The position numbers and the translations under genes were made by a program. Source: Gammaproteobacteria bacterium (GTDB lineage Bacteria; Pseudomonadota; Gammaproteobacteria; Arenicellales; UBA868). From it: DNA of 64,000 bases. The stretch is taken from the NCBI GenBank assembly GCA_022450155.1, contig JAKUQR010000002.1, forward strand, positions 62,001 to 126,000, written 5' to 3'. The notes under the pieces were generated by a model. The model worked only from the letters and a program-made list of their open reading frames with translations, was not told where the DNA came from and did not search any database. This document shows, in pieces, positions 27,624-36,843 of this stretch. The number at the start of each line of letters is the position of its first letter. The stretch's first letter is position 1.

Positions 27624-27852
27624 TGAGCTGAACTGCCTCTTACATCAGGGCGCCATCTGTCCAATTTAGTTTGACGACATACAGATGCTAGCCACTGCAT
27701 CGTGCAGGTGATCCGGTGCCAAATGGACATATCGCACTGTCATCTAATACCGCCCACGCGTGACCCGAGCATACATCGAGTTAAAGAGATAGATCCAAAG
27801 CAGATGAGCAGGTACCGTGCAGGCCCCAAGTTGGTGGGCGGTTAGTTGTGCC

Positions 27853-29046
27853 ATGAGCGAGCTGTCTCCCCAGCAAAGAATTCGCTGCATGATCGCGCTC
27901 GTCGCTGCGCTAGCGGTGGTGTCGATCACCAGTTCTTTGAATTGGCCGATTTTGTCCGAAGCTCTGCGCAATCAGGGCTATAGCGAATCCATGATCGGCA
28001 TTAATGCAGCTGCCCAGTTTGCCGGCATTATCGTGGTGGCACTGGCCACACCGCGCATCATCCCAGCTCTGGGATTCTTCAAGGCCATTGTGCTCGGCCT
28101 GGTGGTGGTCGCGGTAACGTTAATTGCTTTACCGGCGTTTCGCAGTTTCGAGACCTGGCTGGTGATCCGGTTCCTGCTTGGTATGGGTAATTCGCTGTTG
28201 TTTACCACTGGTGATACGTGGATAAACCACATCGTCAATGACCGGGTGCGCGGACGTTGGATGGGCATCTATGTCACGGTCGGCATGGCTGGTTGGGCCG
28301 TCGGTCCGGTGCTTGGTGCTTATCTGGACCCAGACACTTACTGGCCGTTTGTTTGGGGGTTGCTGGCAATCGTGGTTGCGGCTGGTTTTCTGCTGCCCAC
28401 CCGGAAACTTGATGTCAGGTTGGGTGTTCCCGAACAGGGAGTCGCTCTGGGCTTGGCGGCGGTGTTTTTTGCCGCACCCACGGTACTGCTGGCATCAGCC
28501 ATGTTTGGTGTCGTCGAAGGCGCGATGCAATCTTTCGCCCATCTCTACACCATGGATGTACTGGGCGCACAATTCCGTCAGACCGGGTATGCAGTAATCT
28601 GGGTCGGTTCGGTAGCAGCTGTTTTTTTTCAATACCCTATCGGTTGGTTGGCTGACAAAGTTAACCGTAGCTGGCTGCTGATTGTCTGTGTTCTGGCACT
28701 GATGCTTTCGATCTTTCTGTTTCCGCTGCTTGTCGAAGGCGGACGCGATGCCTGGTGGCAACCACAGGCACTGGCGCTATGGGCCGTGGTCAGTGTCTGG
28801 GGTGGTTCCATGGGGGGGATTTTCACCGTTGGCATTACTCTGCTGGGCGAACGTTTTCGTGATGCAGAACTGGTTTCCGCCAACGCTGTGTTTTCCGTGC
28901 TGTTTGGTGTCGGCGGTCTGCTTGGTCCGTTCCTGACCGGTACTGCAATGAGCGTATTCGGTCCCGCTGGCTTCCCGTTGTCGCTACTTGCAGCTGTCGT
29001 GATCTACGCGTTGTTTGCGCTCTATCGGCAATTTACCCGCAGATAG
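27853..29046 (+). CDS. MFS transporter, YcaD-like
   Basis: About 397 residues with 12 hydrophobic segments. Typical features are the paired halves, NQGYSESMIGINAAAQFAG near TM2, RGRWMGIYVTVGMAGWAVGP after TM4 and WLADKVNRSWLL between TM6/7-equivalent helices. The pattern is that of the YcaD/sugar-phosphate-like MFS branch. I chose the ATG at 27853; a longer frame from 27817 lacks support. It stands alone between the IS remnant and the pilin remnant. Substrate unknown. Confidence 0.87.
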   Translation: MSELSPQQRIRCMIALVAALAVVSITSSLNWPILSEALRNQGYSESMIGINAAAQFAGIIVVALATPRIIPALGFFKAIVLGLVVVAVTLIALPAFRSFETWLVIRFLLGMGNSLLFTTGDTWINHIVNDRVRGRWMGIYVTVGMAGWAVGPVLGAYLDPDTYWPFVWGLLAIVVAAGFLLPTRKLDVRLGVPEQGVALGLAAVFFAAPTVLLASAMFGVVEGAMQSFAHLYTMDVLGAQFRQTGYAVIWVGSVAAVFFQYPIGWLADKVNRSWLLIVCVLALMLSIFLFPLLVEGGRDAWWQPQALALWAVVSVWGGSMGGIFTVGITLLGERFRDAELVSANAVFSVLFGVGGLLGPFLTGTAMSVFGPAGFPLSLLAAVVIYALFALYRQFTRR

Positions 29047-29054
29047 CATCTTCC

Positions 29055-29319
29055 TTGACTGTACCCACAGTGGATGCAGCAATACCAAGAGCCTTGTGTC
29101 GGTCGTCAATGCTCATACTTTTGGCGGAAATGCACCATTAGTATTGTAGTACTCGGCCATTACGGTCTTAATACCAGAGGCAAGGCTTAACCCCTCAGCC
29201 ATCTGCGCACGAGCGACATAGTTCTAATATTGCGGTATCGCTATAGCTGTCCGTATTCCAATGATCGCTACCACGATCATCGGCTCTATCAAGGTGAAGC
29301 CGAAATGAATGCGTTTCAT
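29055..29319 (-). pseudogene. Type IV pilin (PilA/PilE) remnant
   Basis: An ATG at 29319 with GGGAG upstream opens MKRIHFG-FTLIEP, a short prepilin leader with Gly at -1 and Glu at +5, followed by MIVVAIIGIRTAIAIPQY. Codon 32 is TAG (29226-29224) where functional pilins have Gln, and the same frame goes on with NYVARAQMAEGLSLASGI, KTVMAEYYNTNGAFPPK. A second stop follows at 29115-29113 and weak similarity continues in another frame (ALGIAASTVGT) to the MFS gene end. Two stops and truncation make this a dead major-pilin gene. Confidence 0.8.
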
Positions 29320-29586
29320 GTTGTTGATGTTACTCCCAACACCCCACTAACACCGTAAACCTTTCTGCCTTCTCAGCAATGTCTGTAATTTTTAGTTTCT
29401 TGCGCATTTAAGGACAGAGGATTTGGTGGGGAGGTTGGGTTAGGTCTGATTCATATCATGAATGTACAAACTGATATGCTAAAACAACTGGAGCTGCCCG
29501 ATAATCTAGTCCAGTTGATGTGAGAGTATCTGAGTTTGTTTCAGGAGCGCTGGGCTGAACCTGGGCGATGCGGCGGCCGCCAGGCC
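29320..29586. other. Intergenic stretch without a recognised gene
   Basis: Between the pilin remnant and the stop of the spermidine-synthase-like gene. I see no convincing coding frame, RNA or repeat here; a 21-codon frame at 29458 has no support. Confidence 0.5.
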
Positions 29587-32058
29587 TCAGGCCCGGACCT
29601 GCGCTGCACGCGCATCGCCCGGAAATGTCAGGGCGGCCAGCGCGTAAAACAACAGGGCCAGGATCAGCACCAGTGTGAACCCGAACTGAATGGCGAGTAG
29701 GACCGCCAGTACCGCACTCACCACCGATGCGCAGCCGTTGATCGCCCAGGCCCAGGGCACGAATGCGGGTTGACTGGCCGCCACCCGCGCGAGGGCGAGT
29801 GGCAACGGCAGGCCCATGCAGAACGCGAGCGGCGCGATCAGCATGATCGCCATCACCAGCTTGACCACGAGGGTGCGATCGGCCAACAGCTCGAATAGGG
29901 TCTCGAGCACCGCGAAGTGGATTAGCGCAACTAGGCCGATTCCAATCACCGCAAAGACCATACCCGCAAAACTTTGGCCTTTGTGGACGAGGCGGTTGGC
30001 CAGTAGGCTGCCGAGCCCGGCAAAGACCAGGAACGCACTCAGCACCGCGACGGCGGCATAGAGCGGATGGTGCAGGAACAGGATAAAACGCTGGATGAAC
30101 GCCATTTCGATAAACAGAAAGGCCAGCCCGATAGCACCGAAACAGGTCACCAGCTTCAGTCGGCTGAGTACCACCTGTTCCGGTCGCGCACGGCGCAAGA
30201 GGGTCAGCGGCACCAATACCAGCAGCGCACTGCCCACGAGTGCCTGCAGCAGCGTCGCCGCCAGCACGAGATAGCCCCACTCCAGCAGGGCGGCGCCGCC
30301 CTGGCCGCGCAGCGACAGTACCTCGGGTATGGTCTTCCACTTGAGGAAGTGCGCGAAGTAGGGCCGGTCGTCGGTCGCCGGAGTGAGATCAAACTTGTAG
30401 CGGTCAAGAAAATCGTCACGATCGCTGCCGAGCAGCGCCGCTGCCCCTTCGAAGAACCAGGGCTGGCGCAGCACGTTGTAGCGATTGGCTTCCTCGGCCC
30501 GAATCGACGGGTAATAGACCAGATCGAATCCCCGCCCGGCACAAAAGCGGCGTAGGCTCCGGATCTCGTTTGGGGTCACCGCTGTTTTCTTGACCAGCAG
30601 TGTGCTCGTGGCCCAGCCGCGGATCAGGATGATGCGTTGCCCGGGGTCTGAACTGCCCGTGGTGCGCAGTGCCTCGGCGGCGGTCGCCAGGAGCTTCAAC
30701 GCGTCCCGCGGCGGTACCCGGACCCAGCGCGTGATCGCCAGGAAGCCGTCAGGTGACAGCCGCCTTAGATAGTCCGCCATCGCTTCAACCGTGAAGAGGT
30801 AGTTCTCACCCAGGGCATTGAGCCCCGCCGCCGAGGCTCCCAGCGCCTCGATCAGGTCGAGTTGGATCAGGTCATAAGCACCGCGGCCCGTTGTGACAAA
30901 CCCACGGGCATCACCAGTGTGCAGCCGTACCCTCGAGTTCCGGAACAAATCGCCGGCAAACGCGCCGAAGCGATCGCGAACCAAGGCGGTGACCTGTGGA
31001 TTCAGTTCCACCGCATCGACCTGGTCGGCCCCCAGCGCCAGTGCCTGCAGCACCGAGCTGCCGCCACCCGCGCCGAGGACCAGAACCCGGCCCGGGTGGG
31101 CCAGATAATAGGGCAGTGCCGAGGTCAACTGGCCGAAGTGACCCGGTCCTGATGTTGTGTCCCAGGCGGTGATCGGCGACACGGCACCGGCGTCGATGTA
31201 CAGACCCAGTTGCGGTGGCGGGCCGACCGGGGCGTACAGGCTGAGTCCTGGTGCATGGCGCAGCGGAACGACCTTGTTGCCGACGACCGTCAACAGGCCA
31301 AGTGGGCCAGTGCGCTGCTCGAGCACCTTGGCACCTGCGGTTTGCAGCGCCAGGCTGAGCGGCTTGTAGGGTGAGACCACCAGTTCTGCCCGCCATGGCC
31401 ATGCCAGTGCCGGCAGTGCAATCAGGGCAAAAATCAGGGCAGGGGTGGGACGCCATCGCAGGCGAAGCTCCCACAGCCCGACGATTAATGCGCACGTCCC
31501 GACCAGTGCGACCAGTGACAGCGCCTGCAGTGGAAATACCACTGTCAGTGCGATCATCAGCGCGAGGCTGCCAATGCCGGCGCCGGCGAGGTCGGCGCTG
31601 TACAGGCGCGGTATGTTCTCGCTCCAGCCCATCAACGCAATGCCGATGGCACAGCCGGATAAGAAAAACGGTACGGCCAGCAATAAATAGATGATCACCA
31701 AGTTCAGCAGTTGCCCGAGGTCCCAGAAGATCTCCTCGGCGTTGAAGCCGACCTGCTGCGCCAGTGCATAGCAGCCGACCGCAGCGGGGCCGAACAGTGC
31801 CAGGCAGGTGACGTAGACCTGGGCGATCCGGGGCAGCAGTCGGTCGCGCATCAACGCCAGGAAAGTACCGCTGGCCCCGAGTCCGATCAGCGCCAGGCTG
31901 ATCACCATGTAGGCGAAGTGGTGCCACTGGATGATCGAGAACAGGCGCAGCAGCAGCAGTTCGTAGGCCAGTGCGGCGCACGAGACCAGCGCCACCGAGG
32001 CGAACGGGGATCGACCCATCGCCGGGTCGCCTGCTGTCCTGGCCGGGACTGTGGTCAC
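29587..32058 (-). CDS. Membrane-embedded spermidine-synthase-like protein (Rossmann methyltransferase fold fused to membrane domains)
   Basis: 823 residues from a GTG start four bases after the upstream stop. The N-terminal third has about seven membrane helices (MVISLALIGLGASGTFLAL). The centre, about 330-480, is a class I SAM-type domain with VLVLGAGGGSSVLQALAL, VDAVELNPQVTALV and GDARGFV, as in spermidine synthases. The C-terminus has about six further helices from residue ~590. The polyamine-specific active site is not obvious, so real aminopropyl transfer is doubtful. Third gene of a GC-rich operon with an exported PCMT-like protein and a polytopic protein. Confidence 0.82.
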   Translation of the reverse strand: MTTVPARTAGDPAMGRSPFASVALVSCAALAYELLLLRLFSIIQWHHFAYMVISLALIGLGASGTFLALMRDRLLPRIAQVYVTCLALFGPAAVGCYALAQQVGFNAEEIFWDLGQLLNLVIIYLLLAVPFFLSGCAIGIALMGWSENIPRLYSADLAGAGIGSLALMIALTVVFPLQALSLVALVGTCALIVGLWELRLRWRPTPALIFALIALPALAWPWRAELVVSPYKPLSLALQTAGAKVLEQRTGPLGLLTVVGNKVVPLRHAPGLSLYAPVGPPPQLGLYIDAGAVSPITAWDTTSGPGHFGQLTSALPYYLAHPGRVLVLGAGGGSSVLQALALGADQVDAVELNPQVTALVRDRFGAFAGDLFRNSRVRLHTGDARGFVTTGRGAYDLIQLDLIEALGASAAGLNALGENYLFTVEAMADYLRRLSPDGFLAITRWVRVPPRDALKLLATAAEALRTTGSSDPGQRIILIRGWATSTLLVKKTAVTPNEIRSLRRFCAGRGFDLVYYPSIRAEEANRYNVLRQPWFFEGAAALLGSDRDDFLDRYKFDLTPATDDRPYFAHFLKWKTIPEVLSLRGQGGAALLEWGYLVLAATLLQALVGSALLVLVPLTLLRRARPEQVVLSRLKLVTCFGAIGLAFLFIEMAFIQRFILFLHHPLYAAVAVLSAFLVFAGLGSLLANRLVHKGQSFAGMVFAVIGIGLVALIHFAVLETLFELLADRTLVVKLVMAIMLIAPLAFCMGLPLPLALARVAASQPAFVPWAWAINGCASVVSAVLAVLLAIQFGFTLVLILALLFYALAALTFPGDARAAQVRA

Positions 32059-32064
32059 CGAGCT

Positions 32065-32862
32065 TCAGTGGCTGCCGGTGAGCGGCACGAAGCGAACCGG
32101 CAGAATTTGCCGGACGGAAAATTCGCCAGCGGAGCTTTTCTCGATCAGCAGCAGGTCCTGGACCATGAAACGCGAACCGATGGGGATGATCATCCGCCCC
32201 GTGGGGCGCAGTTGCTTGAGCAGAGGCGGGGGCACGTGGCTGGCGGCGGCGGTGACGATGATGGCATCGAAAGGCGCACCTTCCTCCCAACCGTAGTAGC
32301 CGTCCCCGACGCGGCCGTGAATATTGGTGTAACCGAGCCGTGCCAGCCTGGCCGTGGCCGCGCGGCCCAACGGTTCGATGATCTCGATCGTGTAGACCAC
32401 GCGGGTGAGTTCTGCAAGCACGGCAGCCTGGTAGCCCGAACCGGTGCCAACTTCCAGCACCTGGTCGTCCGCATCCAGCGCCAGCAGATCCGTCATCAGG
32501 GCCACGATATACGGCTGGGAGATGGTTTGCCCGTAACCGATGGGCAGGGGGTGGTTCGCGTAGGCCCGGGCGCGTTCGGCCTCGGGAACAAATTCGTGCC
32601 GCGGTACCCGGCCCATCACCAGCATCACCGCCGGGTCGAGCTGCTCCCTGCCGATGTGGCGGCGGGTATCAATGACGTCCTGGCGAATGAGCTGGACCAT
32701 CCCGGCCCGCTGGGTCGCGTAGCGATCGGCATGAGCGTTCGGCGCAAAGCAGAGCACCAACGCTGTGACCAGCGTGACGGCACCGGCAAGCAAGCGGCCA
32801 GATGAGACTGGCTGGCAGAAGGTGCTCCGTGACAGGGCCGGGGAAACCGTCAGGTCGGTCAT
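32065..32862 (-). CDS. Exported protein-L-isoaspartate O-methyltransferase (PCMT) homologue
   Basis: 265 residues from the ATG at 32862, which overlaps the upstream stop as ATGA. The first ~45 residues form a signal peptide (LLAGAVTLVTALVLCF then NAHA-DR). The rest is PCMT-like: MLVMGRVPRHEFVPEAERA, the long conserved HPLPIGYGQTISQPYIVALM, SAM motif VLEVGTGSGYQAAVLAEL and GDGYYGW. PCMTs repair isoaspartyl residues using SAM and are normally cytoplasmic. An exported copy raises the question of how SAM reaches it, or whether it binds something else. Lies between two membrane-protein genes of the same operon. Confidence 0.85.
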   Translation of the reverse strand: MTDLTVSPALSRSTFCQPVSSGRLLAGAVTLVTALVLCFAPNAHADRYATQRAGMVQLIRQDVIDTRRHIGREQLDPAVMLVMGRVPRHEFVPEAERARAYANHPLPIGYGQTISQPYIVALMTDLLALDADDQVLEVGTGSGYQAAVLAELTRVVYTIEIIEPLGRAATARLARLGYTNIHGRVGDGYYGWEEGAPFDAIIVTAAASHVPPPLLKQLRPTGRMIIPIGSRFMVQDLLLIEKSSAGEFSVRQILPVRFVPLTGSH

Positions 32863-33782
32863 GTGCCCATCCAGATCACGGTCATGCGGTCGATGCCAGC
32901 GAAGACCAGCACACAGTAGATGACGGTCAAGGCAGCGACCGTCACTGGGGTCTGCCAGCCCGTTCCGGCCCAGGCGTTGCGTATGATGTTGAACAGTTGC
33001 CAGAACAGGTAGCACTCAAGTGCGAACGGCATGAACCCGAGATAACCGAGTAGCGGCATCTCAAACACGTGCCAGAAGTCAACCAGCGGGACCGAGTACA
33101 CCCACTTGGCATCGGACCAGAAATTCCAGCTTTCCCAGAGGACTCCGCAGAGCAAGCCTGCCAGCATCAGCCGTGCAAGCCGCTGGTAGGCACCGCGCCG
33201 AGCCTGCCCGAGGAACGAGGCCTCGCGGTCGTAGTGATAGAGCAGCGGGTCCAGGATGAACACGATACCCACCCACAGCAGTGGAAAACAGTAACGCGGC
33301 AGCAGCACGACCAGGACCATCATGACAAAGCCGACAATCACACAGCCATATAGAAGCCGGGGGGAGACCCTGAGTGTCGGACCGCGCAGGCGCCTGATGG
33401 CTCCGAAATTTTTCAACAGCAACTCGGTCTCGAGTATCGCAGGGATGACTGTCGCAAACGACAGGGTGTAGGCGGCCCACCGAAGCCAGGTGACCTCAAT
33501 GATCCCGTAGTACAGCCAGTTTCGCAGATGGAAATTCCAGGCCTCGAAAAACAGCCATACCACGATCGAACAACCGACCATCCAAAAAAACCGGGGACCG
33601 TCACCGAAGACCAGCGACTCGCCGGTCTTCAGGCGGTTGATCGCCCCGATCACCGGGATGAAAGTCCACCAGGTGAATAGGTAGAAAAAGGTATGGAATG
33701 GTTCGACGCTGGCGAGCATGAGCGCGAAAAAGGTCGCGTGGGCGGCAACACCCAGGGCAAGGATAATTTTTTCTCGGATCAT
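32859..33782 (-). CDS. Polytopic membrane protein, function unknown
   Basis: 307 residues with about eight hydrophobic segments, for example LALGVAAHATFFALML, TFFYLFTWWTFIPVIGAI and FVMMVLVVLLP. Two similar motifs, FFEAWNFHLRNWLYYGI and LWESWNFWSDAKWVYSVP, suggest internal duplication with a conserved E-x-W-N-F in each half. Not a family I recognise. First gene of the GC-rich three-gene operon, overlapping the PCMT-like gene by four bases, so it is likely part of the same complex or pathway. Confidence 0.75.
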   Translation of the reverse strand: MIREKIILALGVAAHATFFALMLASVEPFHTFFYLFTWWTFIPVIGAINRLKTGESLVFGDGPRFFWMVGCSIVVWLFFEAWNFHLRNWLYYGIIEVTWLRWAAYTLSFATVIPAILETELLLKNFGAIRRLRGPTLRVSPRLLYGCVIVGFVMMVLVVLLPRYCFPLLWVGIVFILDPLLYHYDREASFLGQARRGAYQRLARLMLAGLLCGVLWESWNFWSDAKWVYSVPLVDFWHVFEMPLLGYLGFMPFALECYLFWQLFNIIRNAWAGTGWQTPVTVAALTVIYCVLVFAGIDRMTVIWMGT

Positions 33783-33960
33783 GAGTCTGCGTCTGAGTCA
33801 GTGTGAGGCTTGCTCGTTTTTTCGGTCAAGCGCCCACAGACTTCACGGAGAATATTTTACCGCGGGCCGGAAATATCTCGGTTCCCCTCAATATTTCATG
33901 AGAACACAAATGAGCGATCAAGCTCGCAACGAGTGGCTTGCGCTGACCAGCCCCATTGAC

Positions 33961-34015
33961 TGGTCCAGTTTGAAGGGGGAACGTCACTATACTGGTGGAC
34001 CAATTCAAAGGGGGA
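33961..34015 (+). repeat. Imperfect 20-bp direct repeat
   Basis: TGGTCCAGTTTGAAGGGGGA at 33961-33980 and TGGACCAATTCAAAGGGGGA at 33996-34015 match at 16 of 20 positions, 35 bases apart. The composition recalls insertion-sequence ends, but no transposase is present. A 45-codon frame (33910-34047) crosses the repeat and is not recognised. Confidence 0.4.
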
Positions 34016-34050
34016 GAATCAGAGCCCAGGTTGAGAGTGCGCTCTAGTTG

Positions 34051-34521
34051 TCACGCCTGGTCAACGGGGCTTTCGAGAGCAGTTGTCGTCAATAGAACAT
34101 TTCCTTGTGACCCAAAAACTTTGACAGTGCCACCTTCCGCACAATCATCACCTTCTGCTATCCACAGAGTATCCCCCACGCTAATTCTTCCCTTCCCATT
34201 TTCTATGGCTTCGATTACTACAAAGGTTTTCCCGATATAGGCTTCTGCCCGCTCATGCAGGATCGGTCGCGCCGATTGGCCTCTACCTTTCCTGAGCCAG
34301 TACCCGAGAGCAACAGTTGGAATGCTAATAACCGCAAATGCAATTAATTCAATTGAAAGTGTCAACGTGAATACCAAATCCAGGATACCTACTACCAGCG
34401 CGGCTAAAGCAAACCAAATAAGGAAGGTGCCGGGTAGAAGAATTTCCAGAATAGCCAGAACGACGCCAACAGCTATCCAAGTCCAAGGACCAAGTAGTGC
34501 ATAGAGTTCACTAGCATTCAT
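34051..34521 (-). CDS. NfeD family membrane protein
   Basis: 156 residues. Three or four membrane segments in the N-terminal half (WTWIAVGVVLAILEILLPGT, LIWFALAALVVGILDLV) are followed by a C-terminal OB-fold domain (GKTFVVIEAIENGKGRISVGDTLW). This is the short NfeD1b type that pairs with SPFH/stomatin proteins in the membrane. It is 12 bases downstream of the SPFH gene and belongs to the same operon. Probable role: membrane microdomain organisation or quality control. Confidence 0.9.
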   Translation of the reverse strand: MNASELYALLGPWTWIAVGVVLAILEILLPGTFLIWFALAALVVGILDLVFTLTLSIELIAFAVISIPTVALGYWLRKGRGQSARPILHERAEAYIGKTFVVIEAIENGKGRISVGDTLWIAEGDDCAEGGTVKVFGSQGNVLLTTTALESPVDQA

Positions 34522-34533
34522 AACAATGCCTCG

Positions 34534-35454
34534 TCACCCAGTTTTGTTAAAAGCACTTTTCGCTATTTCAGCCACCCCAGCCAGTGAGCCAATTACGCTT
34601 GCGGCTTCAAGGGGCATGAGGACAACTTTTTCGTTATCAGCAGATGCAATTTCCTTAAGAGCCTGTATATAGTCCTTTGCTACAAAGTAATTAATAGCCT
34701 GAATGTCGCCGTTAGCAATCGCACGGCTTACCGATTCCGTCGCTTTTGCTTCGGCCTCCGCAAGACGCTCCCGCGCCTCTGCATTTCGAAAAGCAGCCTC
34801 CTTCGCTCCCTCAGCCTTGAGAATTTCTCCCTGCTTTAATCCTTCTGCTTCTAAAATCTCAGCTTGACGCTTCCCTTCGGACTCTAATATTAAGGCGCGC
34901 TTTTCTCGTTCTGCTTTCATCTGCCGGGCCATCGAGTCAACTAGATCCTTTGGTGGATCAATATCTTTTATCTCGCAACGCGTAACTTTAACGCCCCAAG
35001 GGGTGGTAGCTTCATCGATTACATGCAACAGCTGATTATTGATCACTTCGCGCTGCGAAAGAAGTTCATCGAGATCCATACTACCCATAACGGTTCTAAT
35101 GTTCGTCATGGCTAGATTGATCGTTGCTCGAATTAAATCAGTGACTGCATAGGCCGCTTTCTCAGCAACAAGCACCTGATAGAACAAAATTGCATCAACC
35201 GCAACGCGTGCATTGTCTTTCGTAATTACTTCCTGAGTTGGTATATCCAGAACGCTCTCCATCATGTTGACTTTCTCGCCAACCTTTTCGATGAATGGCA
35301 CAAGAATATTAAGCCCGGGATTTAATGTTCCCGAATATCGCCCAAATCTAGTTTTCGTATAATTGAAGCCTTGGGGTACGAATTTGACTGTCGACGTAAT
35401 GACAAATATCACCAGAACCACAATAACAATAGGTAAAATCAGATCAGCGTACAC
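34534..35454 (-). CDS. SPFH domain (stomatin/QmcA-like) protein
   Basis: 306 residues from a GTG that follows AGAGGAGTATTAAC. One N-terminal membrane helix ([19 protein letters not shown]) is followed by the SPFH domain ([55 protein letters not shown]). A coiled-coil region rich in Ala and Glu covers about 200-265 ([20 protein letters not shown]). Such proteins form ring-like assemblies on the membrane and interact with NfeD partners. Gene composition is lower in G+C than the neighbouring operon at 29.6-33.8 kb. Confidence 0.92.
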   Translation of the reverse strand: MYADLILPIVIVVLVIFVITSTVKFVPQGFNYTKTRFGRYSGTLNPGLNILVPFIEKVGEKVNMMESVLDIPTQEVITKDNARVAVDAILFYQVLVAEKAAYAVTDLIRATINLAMTNIRTVMGSMDLDELLSQREVINNQLLHVIDEATTPWGVKVTRCEIKDIDPPKDLVDSMARQMKAEREKRALILESEGKRQAEILEAEGLKQGEILKAEGAKEAAFRNAEARERLAEAEAKATESVSRAIANGDIQAINYFVAKDYIQALKEIASADNEKVVLMPLEAASVIGSLAGVAEIAKSAFNKTG

Positions 35455-35629
35455 GTTAATACTCCTCTTTTGATGTTTGGTGAGTGCGAAACATAACGTA
35501 GGACGTTGAACATCGCCACTATTTGTACGGCGGAGCCATATTCCGACACTAGAACGTCTGTATTTCTTGTGTTTACAGGGTTCTCAGACGGTGCCTAGTA
35601 TTCATACATCCACGCGCTCTTACCGCTGG

Positions 35630-35661
35630 CTGCACGGCCCACCAATAAATCAACGACTTAG
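35630..35661 (+). repeat. tRNA-Lys 3'-tip direct repeat, left copy (att-like)
   Basis: These 32 bases include CTGCACGGCCCACCA, the end of a tRNA-Lys with CCA, and 17 flanking bases (ATAAATCAACGACTTAG). The stretch matches 52178-52209 at 31 of 32 positions, on the same strand. The sequence before it is not tRNA. This is the form expected for an attachment site left by a tRNA-targeting tyrosine recombinase. The rest of the 35455-35864 gap holds nothing else I can identify. Confidence 0.75.
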
Positions 35662-35864
35662 CGTCGTATAAAAAATGTGGTTTTCCTATAACTACCGGAT
35701 TGTCCTATCACTCCGGTATCTAGCTCTTTCTGAGCAACTAAAAATCCAAAACGCAAGTGGCAACAGTAGCGTAGGGAACTGAAGACTACGTACCATATCG
35801 TAGCTAAAATATGATCAGATCAATCGGCAATTAAATTTGTTTTTTCAGTGGCGTGGAGGCTAAC

Positions 35865-36692
35865 GTGAGCGCGAGCAATTTGGTTAATCTGAAAGCCTAC
35901 CCGATCCAGGATATCGAAACACCAGCTGCCCAGGCGCTTGTCGCAAGGTGTCGACAGGACCTTGATGAAAGCGCATTGTCCAGGTTAGATGCTTTCATTC
36001 GGCCCGATGCAATTGTGGCTATGACTAATGAGATAGACAGTCTCGTGAATTGTGCTTACCGTGCAGAACATCAGCGAACACCCTACTCTTGGCGGTACAA
36101 CTTGGACTTTCCAGATGGGCATCCCCGCCGCGCCTTGCACATGAACCGCTATGGATATCTGTTGTACAACCAACTCGAAAACAAATCGCTGATCAGTCAA
36201 CTCTACGAATGGAAACCATTGACTGAATTTGTACGTCAAATCCTAAGTTTCGAAACACTATATCGTACTGCTGATCCTTATCTCTCTATAGTAATCAATA
36301 TAATGAAGAGTGGAGATGAATTAGCCTGGCATTTTGATACCAACGATGGTGTAGTTTCCTTGATGTTGCAAACGGCTGACGACGGTGGAGAATTCGAGTA
36401 CGCACCCTATATACGAAATGAACTTGACGAGAATTATGGTGGAATTAATGAATTGTTTGAGGGGCGTGCTCAAGTTGCAGATCGACCTAAAATTTATCCC
36501 GGAACCTTCGTATTATTTAAAGGCAGACGCTCTTGTCATAGAGTGACGCCGATAGGCCGAAGTAGGCAACCGCGACTGAATATCCTTTACAGCTACGATG
36601 AGCAACCCAACATGGTCTTTTCAGACGCGAGCCAACTAGAAAAAACCCAGCCCACATCAGGAGCAAATGTTGGATTGAAGGCTCCTACCTAG
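35865..36692 (+). CDS. 2-oxoglutarate/Fe(II) oxygenase
   Basis: 275 residues from the GTG at 35865, five bases after GGAGG; an upstream GTG at 35853 lies on the ribosome-binding site. Iron ligands are His156 and Asp158 (LAWHFDTNDGVV) and His225 (RRSCHRVTPI), with Arg237 in RQPRLNI for 2-oxoglutarate. SLMLQTADDGGEFEYAPYIR is close to the equivalent segment of the 18279 oxygenase. It is the first gene inside the tRNA-bounded island and runs with a TauD-like oxygenase. Substrate unknown. Confidence 0.87.
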   Translation: MSASNLVNLKAYPIQDIETPAAQALVARCRQDLDESALSRLDAFIRPDAIVAMTNEIDSLVNCAYRAEHQRTPYSWRYNLDFPDGHPRRALHMNRYGYLLYNQLENKSLISQLYEWKPLTEFVRQILSFETLYRTADPYLSIVINIMKSGDELAWHFDTNDGVVSLMLQTADDGGEFEYAPYIRNELDENYGGINELFEGRAQVADRPKIYPGTFVLFKGRRSCHRVTPIGRSRQPRLNILYSYDEQPNMVFSDASQLEKTQPTSGANVGLKAPT

Positions 36693-36843
36693 GTAGGTTC
36701 CAGATCGGGACGACTTACAGACTGCATCCGAAAGGTTAGGTTATGCGTCTACAGATACAACGAGTAAGCACTATCGCTCTAACGTTAAGAGAGTGATGCC
36801 GTTGAGTTCCTATAAAAAATAACAAAATAAGGGTATAAAACAC

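Larger units (their letters stand above)
26559..27679 (-). mobile_element. Decayed IS3-type insertion sequence
   Basis: Transposase reading is on the plus strand; the element has imperfect ends around TTGGACAG near 26576-26583 and its inverted partner CTGTCCAA near 27656-27663, with outer TGT...ACA at 26559/27679. The OrfA part starts at 26642 (HYSAEEKIRVVLEGL, YYRWSKEFLEAG); a short deletion after EAG shifts frame, after which REATSEEVKDL to a stop near 26975 is readable. OrfB retains the N-terminal helix-turn-helix, has lost the first catalytic Asp block, has an in-frame TAG in DNGPC*ISAEL at ~27275, and keeps HPQTQGKIERWH and YNHQRYHESL. It cannot be autonomous. Confidence 0.8.

Noticed and set aside
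29456-32290. Long minus-strand frames rich in Ala, Arg and Gly overlapping the spermidine-synthase-like gene
   Set aside because: They are high-GC shadow frames of the real 823-residue gene; no domain and biased composition.
31711-32805. 364-codon plus-strand frame opposite the PCMT-like gene
   Set aside because: Gln/Arg/Asp-rich antisense translation of a conserved methyltransferase; no start signal.
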